Assembly (NCBI GenBank): GCA_016218685.1
Contig: JACRDD010000020.1
Location: forward strand, 1-64,000
Reading direction: 5' to 3'
DNA length: 64,000 nucleotides
Origin: Desulfobacterales bacterium
GTDB taxonomy: Bacteria > Desulfobacterota > Desulfobacteria > Desulfobacterales > Desulfosarcinaceae
This document shows, one piece after another, positions 60,629-64,000 of this stretch (its first letter is position 1; each line of letters begins with the position of its first letter). Made by a program: the position numbers and the translations under genes. Under the pieces are notes generated by a model that searched no databases, was not told the DNA's origin, and saw only the letters and a program-made list of their open reading frames with translations.

Positions 60629-60832
60629 TTACTTCTTGCGGCGGTCATCTCCCCGGCGGCGTTCCTTGGGATCGGAGAGGGTCACGACAATGCCGCTGCG
60701 CACCGACTGGCGTCGGTCCGCCCGGTTTTTCCTTTTCTCCTTTATTATCCGCTTGGGAGACAAGGGCTTGCCGTCGCGCTGTTTCTGATAATTTTGGACT
60801 GGGGCGATCATGCCCACCAGGAGTTCATCCAT
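60629..60832 (-). CDS. Small basic protein of unknown function
   Basis: This 67-residue protein starts at ATG 60832, which has AGGAGGTGCAGC just upstream; the track ORF is longer. Sequence: a short hydrophobic start MDELLVGMIAPVQNY, then a very basic tail (KRIIKEKRKNRADRRQSVRSGIVVTL...ERRRGDDRRKK). The DRR repeats resemble a family of small conserved bacterial proteins of unknown role. A nucleic-acid-binding function is possible from charge alone; I do not assign it. Confidence 0.62.
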   Translation of the reverse strand: MDELLVGMIAPVQNYQKQRDGKPLSPKRIIKEKRKNRADRRQSVRSGIVVTLSDPKERRRGDDRRKK

Positions 60833-61021
60833 GCTGCACCTCCTGATGATAGATATCGGCCGCTTTTGAAAAGGCTTTAGCAGATTGTTGGTCACATCAA
60901 TTGATCAGGTGCTCGGGTTTGTGGTAAGCCTTGCCCGTTCGCATGATCGGCAAACATAAGCGCCGATGCCGCCAGGGTTGAGGGCGCAAAGAATCCGAAA
61001 CTCAAGGAGCAGCGACTCAGG

Positions 61022-62116
61022 ATGTCCAAAATCAAGATCGCCATCGTCGGGGTGGGAAACTGCGCCAGCGCCCTGGTCCAGGGTATTTGCTATTACGCCA
61101 AGAAAACACCTCATCAGGCTGTCGGGTTGATGCATTGGGACCTTGGGGGCTATCGGCCCCAGGACATCGAAGTGGTGGCCGCGTTCGACATCGATGCCCG
61201 CAAGGTGGGCCAGGATCTGCGTCGCGCTATCTTCGCACCGCCCAACTGCACCACGATTTTTTTCCCCGAGGTGCCGGCCGGCGGTACGGTCGTTGCCATG
61301 GGAAAGATTCTGGACGGCGTGTCCGAGCATATGCAAGCCTATGATCCCCAACGCACCTTTCAACCCGCCGATTTGCCCCAACCGCAACAGGCCGACGTGA
61401 TCCGCATGCTCCGGGAAAGTGGGGCCCAGGTCCTGCTCAACTACCTGCCCGTGGGCTCCGAACAAGCCAGCCGTTTTTACGCCGAGTGCGCCCTGGAGGC
61501 CGGGGTGGCCCTTATCAACAACATCCCGGTCTTCATCGCCAGCGACCCCCAGTGGGCCGAGCGCTTCACGCGCAAAGGGCTTCCCATCATCGGCGACGAC
61601 ATCAAGTCCCAGTTGGGCGCCACCATCACCCACCGGGTGCTCACCGATCTGTTCAAGAAACGGGGAGTCGCCCTGGAGCGCACCTACCAGCTCAATACCG
61701 GCGGCAACACCGATTTTCTCAACATGCTCAATCGCAGCCGGGTCTCGTCCAAGAAAGAATCCAAGACCGAGGCCGTGCAGGCCGTGGCCGCCCACCGTTT
61801 GTCGGCCGAAAATATCCACATCGGCCCCAGCGATTACGTGCCCTGGCAGAAGGACAACAAGGTGGCCTTCATCCGCATGGAGGGACGCCTGTTCGGGGAT
61901 GTGCCCATGAATCTGGAACTGCGCCTGTCGGTGGAGGATTCGCCCAACTCGGCGGGTGTGGCCATCGACGCCATCCGGTGTGCCAAGATAGCCCTGGACC
62001 GGGGGCTGGGAGGCGTGCTGGAAGGGCCATCGGCCTACTTCTGCAAGCACCCGCCGCGGCAGTTCGATGACGATCAAGCCTATCGTTTGATTGAAGCCTT
62101 TATCAGGGGCGAGTAG
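61022..62116 (+). CDS. myo-Inositol-1-phosphate synthase (Ino1-type)
   Basis: This 364-residue NAD-dependent enzyme converts glucose-6-phosphate to inositol-1-phosphate. KIAIVGVGNCASALVQGI is the NAD-binding start. GDDIKSQLGATITHRVL, LNTGGNTDFLNM and SRVSSKKESKTEAV are hallmarks of the family. At about 364 residues it is the prokaryotic (actinobacterial/archaeal) short type. The product feeds inositol lipids, di-myo-inositol phosphate or related solutes. AAGGAG lies 11 bases before the ATG. It converges on the CdaA fusion gene with only 3 bases between the stops. Confidence 0.92.
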   Translation: MSKIKIAIVGVGNCASALVQGICYYAKKTPHQAVGLMHWDLGGYRPQDIEVVAAFDIDARKVGQDLRRAIFAPPNCTTIFFPEVPAGGTVVAMGKILDGVSEHMQAYDPQRTFQPADLPQPQQADVIRMLRESGAQVLLNYLPVGSEQASRFYAECALEAGVALINNIPVFIASDPQWAERFTRKGLPIIGDDIKSQLGATITHRVLTDLFKKRGVALERTYQLNTGGNTDFLNMLNRSRVSSKKESKTEAVQAVAAHRLSAENIHIGPSDYVPWQKDNKVAFIRMEGRLFGDVPMNLELRLSVEDSPNSAGVAIDAIRCAKIALDRGLGGVLEGPSAYFCKHPPRQFDDDQAYRLIEAFIRGE

Positions 62117-62119
62117 AAT

Positions 62120-63562
62120 CTAGTTCGGTCGGCGGCCGATGGCATAGCTCACTTCCACCTTTTCCCGGCCGCCTTCGGCGATCTTCAGGGCTCTGGGTTG
62201 CAGCGCCAACGCCACGCTTATCTGTCCCGAGGTTTTAAGATTCTCCAACGCAATTTTCTCGGTGTAGACGGTCTCGATGCGGTCCAGGATGCGTTGGGTC
62301 CCCATCACCTTCACTTTGCCGGGGGTCACCGCGGCGCTCTCCAGGATCAAGCCCGAGGGCAAGGCGCCCACCCAATCCACCTGCACGGCCACCTCCTTGG
62401 TCGCCGGCACATCCAGAGCGACCTTCACCTCCGAAGGTTCAATGCGGTTGAGGCGCAAGCCGGGCGGCAGAACGATGTTTTCGTTGGAAAGCATGTAGCT
62501 GTTCTGGCCGCTGACAGCGCTGCTCAAATCCAGCTTGACCTTCACCTGGTCGAGGCGCAACGAGCCGATCAGGGCCGCGGAACCGCTCAGGTGCAGACGC
62601 ACGGTATTGGCCGAAGTGGAGTGGATTTGGGTTTGCGGATCGCGGTTCAGGTACTCCAGGGGCACCTCGATGCTGGTCAGGGTTTCCATGCCTTTGGCGA
62701 AGCTGAACCAGACGCCGGCCATGCACAGGACGCAGATCACGGCTGCGATGGTCAGCTCCTTGCTTTCGCGCCGCACGCTCAAGTGATCGTCCTGCGCCCT
62801 TGCCGTGCCCAGGTGCTCGGCTAAAATTCTCTCCAACGCCACATTATCGCCGATGGGGGTGAAGATGCTGCCTTTGACCGCCATCACCGATCCCCGCTCT
62901 TCGGAGACCACGATCACCAGGGCATCGGACTGTTCGGCCAGACCCGCGGCAGCGCGATGGCGCGTGCCGTAATATTTGGGCAGGTCGTCCCGCAGGCTCA
63001 GGGGCAAGATGCCGCCGACCCGGGTGACCCGGTTGCCCTGGATCAGCGCGGCGCCATCATGGGCCGGGTTACCGTTCCAGAAGACCGATACAAGCATCTC
63101 CTTGGAAACCAGGCCGCCCCATTGAAGTCCGCCCTGGATCATTTCATCCAGACCTTCTTTACCGGGAAACACCATCAGCGCGCCGATGCGTTGCCGGGCC
63201 AGCTCGTACACGCCCTGCACGATGGCCTCGATGGGCATCACTTCGCTTTTCTGGGGAAACTCCCACAACAGGGCGCGCAGATTTTTGGCCTGCAGCACGT
63301 TTCGGATTTCGTTTCGGAAAACGATGATGATGATCAACGTGGCACCGGCAATGATCCCCTGCATGGCCCAGCTCGTGACGATCAACCCCAGGGCCACCGC
63401 CATGCGCTGGAAGATCCACAACAAGGCGATGCCGGCCAGGACGCGGATGACGTTGGTCCCCCGGAAGAGCACATAAAGACGAAAAAGGATGTAACTGTTC
63501 AGCAGTACGTCGATGATGTCTTGCCAGCGGATTGAAAGAAGAAAGGCGAAAAAAGAGTTCAT
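62120..63562 (-). CDS. Diadenylate cyclase CdaA fused to YbbR-type (CdaR) domains
   Basis: The N-terminus has three TM helices, then the DAC domain with the catalytic HDGAALI and GTRHRAAAGLAE motifs (DGA and RHR), which joins two ATP molecules into c-di-AMP. After a further TM helix (IAAVICVLCMAGVWFSFA) come repeated YbbR-like extracytoplasmic segments (VPLEYLNRDPQTQIHSTSANTVRLHLSG, VKVALDVPATKEVAVQVDWVGALPSG, VKVMGTQRILDRIETVYTEKI). In most bacteria CdaA and CdaR are separate genes; here they are one polypeptide of about 480 residues. ATG 63562 has GGGGAAG upstream; the track start is a TTG. It is co-directional with the DUF2914 gene 14 bases upstream. Confidence 0.9.
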   Translation of the reverse strand: MNSFFAFLLSIRWQDIIDVLLNSYILFRLYVLFRGTNVIRVLAGIALLWIFQRMAVALGLIVTSWAMQGIIAGATLIIIIVFRNEIRNVLQAKNLRALLWEFPQKSEVMPIEAIVQGVYELARQRIGALMVFPGKEGLDEMIQGGLQWGGLVSKEMLVSVFWNGNPAHDGAALIQGNRVTRVGGILPLSLRDDLPKYYGTRHRAAAGLAEQSDALVIVVSEERGSVMAVKGSIFTPIGDNVALERILAEHLGTARAQDDHLSVRRESKELTIAAVICVLCMAGVWFSFAKGMETLTSIEVPLEYLNRDPQTQIHSTSANTVRLHLSGSAALIGSLRLDQVKVKLDLSSAVSGQNSYMLSNENIVLPPGLRLNRIEPSEVKVALDVPATKEVAVQVDWVGALPSGLILESAAVTPGKVKVMGTQRILDRIETVYTEKIALENLKTSGQISVALALQPRALKIAEGGREKVEVSYAIGRRPN

Positions 63563-63576
63563 GCTTCCCCAGAAGG

Positions 63577-63993
63577 TCAATCGATGACGCTAAAGCGCAG
63601 CGTTTTGATCAATCGGGATTGGGCGTTCCAGATCTCTACCCGCCAGGGGCCTTTGTCCTCTTCGCGCAGTTGGATGCTGCTGTAGGTGGCCCACTTGGGA
63701 GGCTTGATGGTCAACCGTTTGGTAGTGACCAGCTCATCCTGTCGGTACCACTTGTGGTCCACGACGGTGGTATCGGCCACATCGTCGAACAGGGTGTAAC
63801 ACGAGATCCGGCCGGCATTGATCGAGAAAGCCACGGCGATGTATTTGGGTTCATAACCATCGATGGATTCGCACATCACCGCGCGTACCAGCCGAATGGT
63901 CGCGTTACCGGGTTCCGGCGGCGCCTCGGCGGCATGGGCCGGGCCGCTTGCGCCCATGGTCATGCCGGAAAAGAGCAACATCAAGCCGGCCAT
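63577..63993 (-). CDS. DUF2914 family protein (probably exported, start uncertain)
   Basis: The C-terminal 100 residues match DUF2914: RLVRAVMCESIDGYEPKYIAVAFSINAGRISCYTLF, VVDHKWYRQDELVTTKRLTIKPPKWATYSSIQLREEDKGPWRVEI and the closing RLIKTLRFSVID. A signal-like N-terminus (MAGLMLLFSGMTMG...AHAAEA) precedes it. The reading frame stays open to the window edge, so the true start may lie beyond 64000. It directly precedes the CdaA-YbbR gene on the same strand. Confidence 0.85.
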   Translation of the reverse strand: MAGLMLLFSGMTMGASGPAHAAEAPPEPGNATIRLVRAVMCESIDGYEPKYIAVAFSINAGRISCYTLFDDVADTTVVDHKWYRQDELVTTKRLTIKPPKWATYSSIQLREEDKGPWRVEIWNAQSRLIKTLRFSVID

Positions 63994-64000
63994 TCGAGCG

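Overview
The window looks like chromosome of a high-GC, strictly anaerobic Desulfobacterota bacterium (Desulfosarcina/Desulfobacteraceae-like). This is inferred from gene content: a 2-hydroxyacyl-CoA dehydratase/benzoyl-CoA reductase-type subunit pair, a double-ASKHA CoA-dehydratase activase, many CoA-ester enzymes, an AmmeMemoRadiSam operon, a PEP-CTERM/PrsK/PrsR system and several sigma54-type regulators. I see no rRNA, tRNA, insertion sequence, phage or CRISPR array.

Region 1 (1-22,500) is mostly on the minus strand. It holds a CinA-like domain protein, the dehydratase/reductase pair with an enoyl-CoA isomerase, two paralogous orphan substrate-binding proteins (a third lies at 15,950), 3-hydroxyacyl-CoA dehydrogenase, a DUF4388-HDOD regulator, a 4-hydroxybutyryl-CoA dehydratase-like protein apparently without its cluster cysteines, a PHP protein with a hotdog thioesterase, a hybrid histidine kinase, a cyclic-nucleotide-binding protein, acetoacetyl-CoA synthetase and housekeeping genes (DinB-like, GDPD, UspA, HAD). 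Most minus-strand metabolic units end in clear intrinsic terminators. The set suggests turnover of short, branched or aromatic acyl-CoAs, with the substrate-binding proteins perhaps sensing or delivering a substrate.

Region 2 (22,500-34,900) is signalling and envelope. It holds a 1662-aa Ser/Thr kinase-AAA-GAF-GGDEF protein, a glycosyltransferase, an exported subtilase, and a three-gene operon of a degenerate NtrC-like regulator, a receiver-like small protein and an exported protein. A thioesterase and a cupin follow.

Region 3 (35,100-42,000, minus strand) is an AmmeMemoRadiSam locus: a LOG-family protein with a large unknown N-terminus, a signal-peptide-bearing Memo-AMMECR1 fusion, a polytopic spermidine-synthase-like protein, and a radical SAM enzyme with a Tat-like signal. 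The apparent envelope targeting of all three core proteins is the most intriguing feature of the window.

Region 4 (42,000-51,300) holds a zinc-ribbon membrane protein, an alcohol dehydrogenase and a lipid-modification cluster (FAD amine-oxidase-like, DUF1365, CFA-synthase-like methyltransferase, DUF1295, GPH/MFS transporter, chalcone-isomerase-like, DUF2177), resembling loci tied to cyclopropane or furan fatty acids.

Region 5 (51,300-64,000) holds the giant activase directly coupled to the PEP-CTERM sensor kinase PrsK, then a PEP-CTERM protein gene with a textbook sigma54 promoter and an upstream perfect palindrome, then PrsR. Next come a small basic protein, myo-inositol-phosphate synthase, a CdaA-YbbR fusion diadenylate cyclase and a DUF2914 protein that runs to the window edge.
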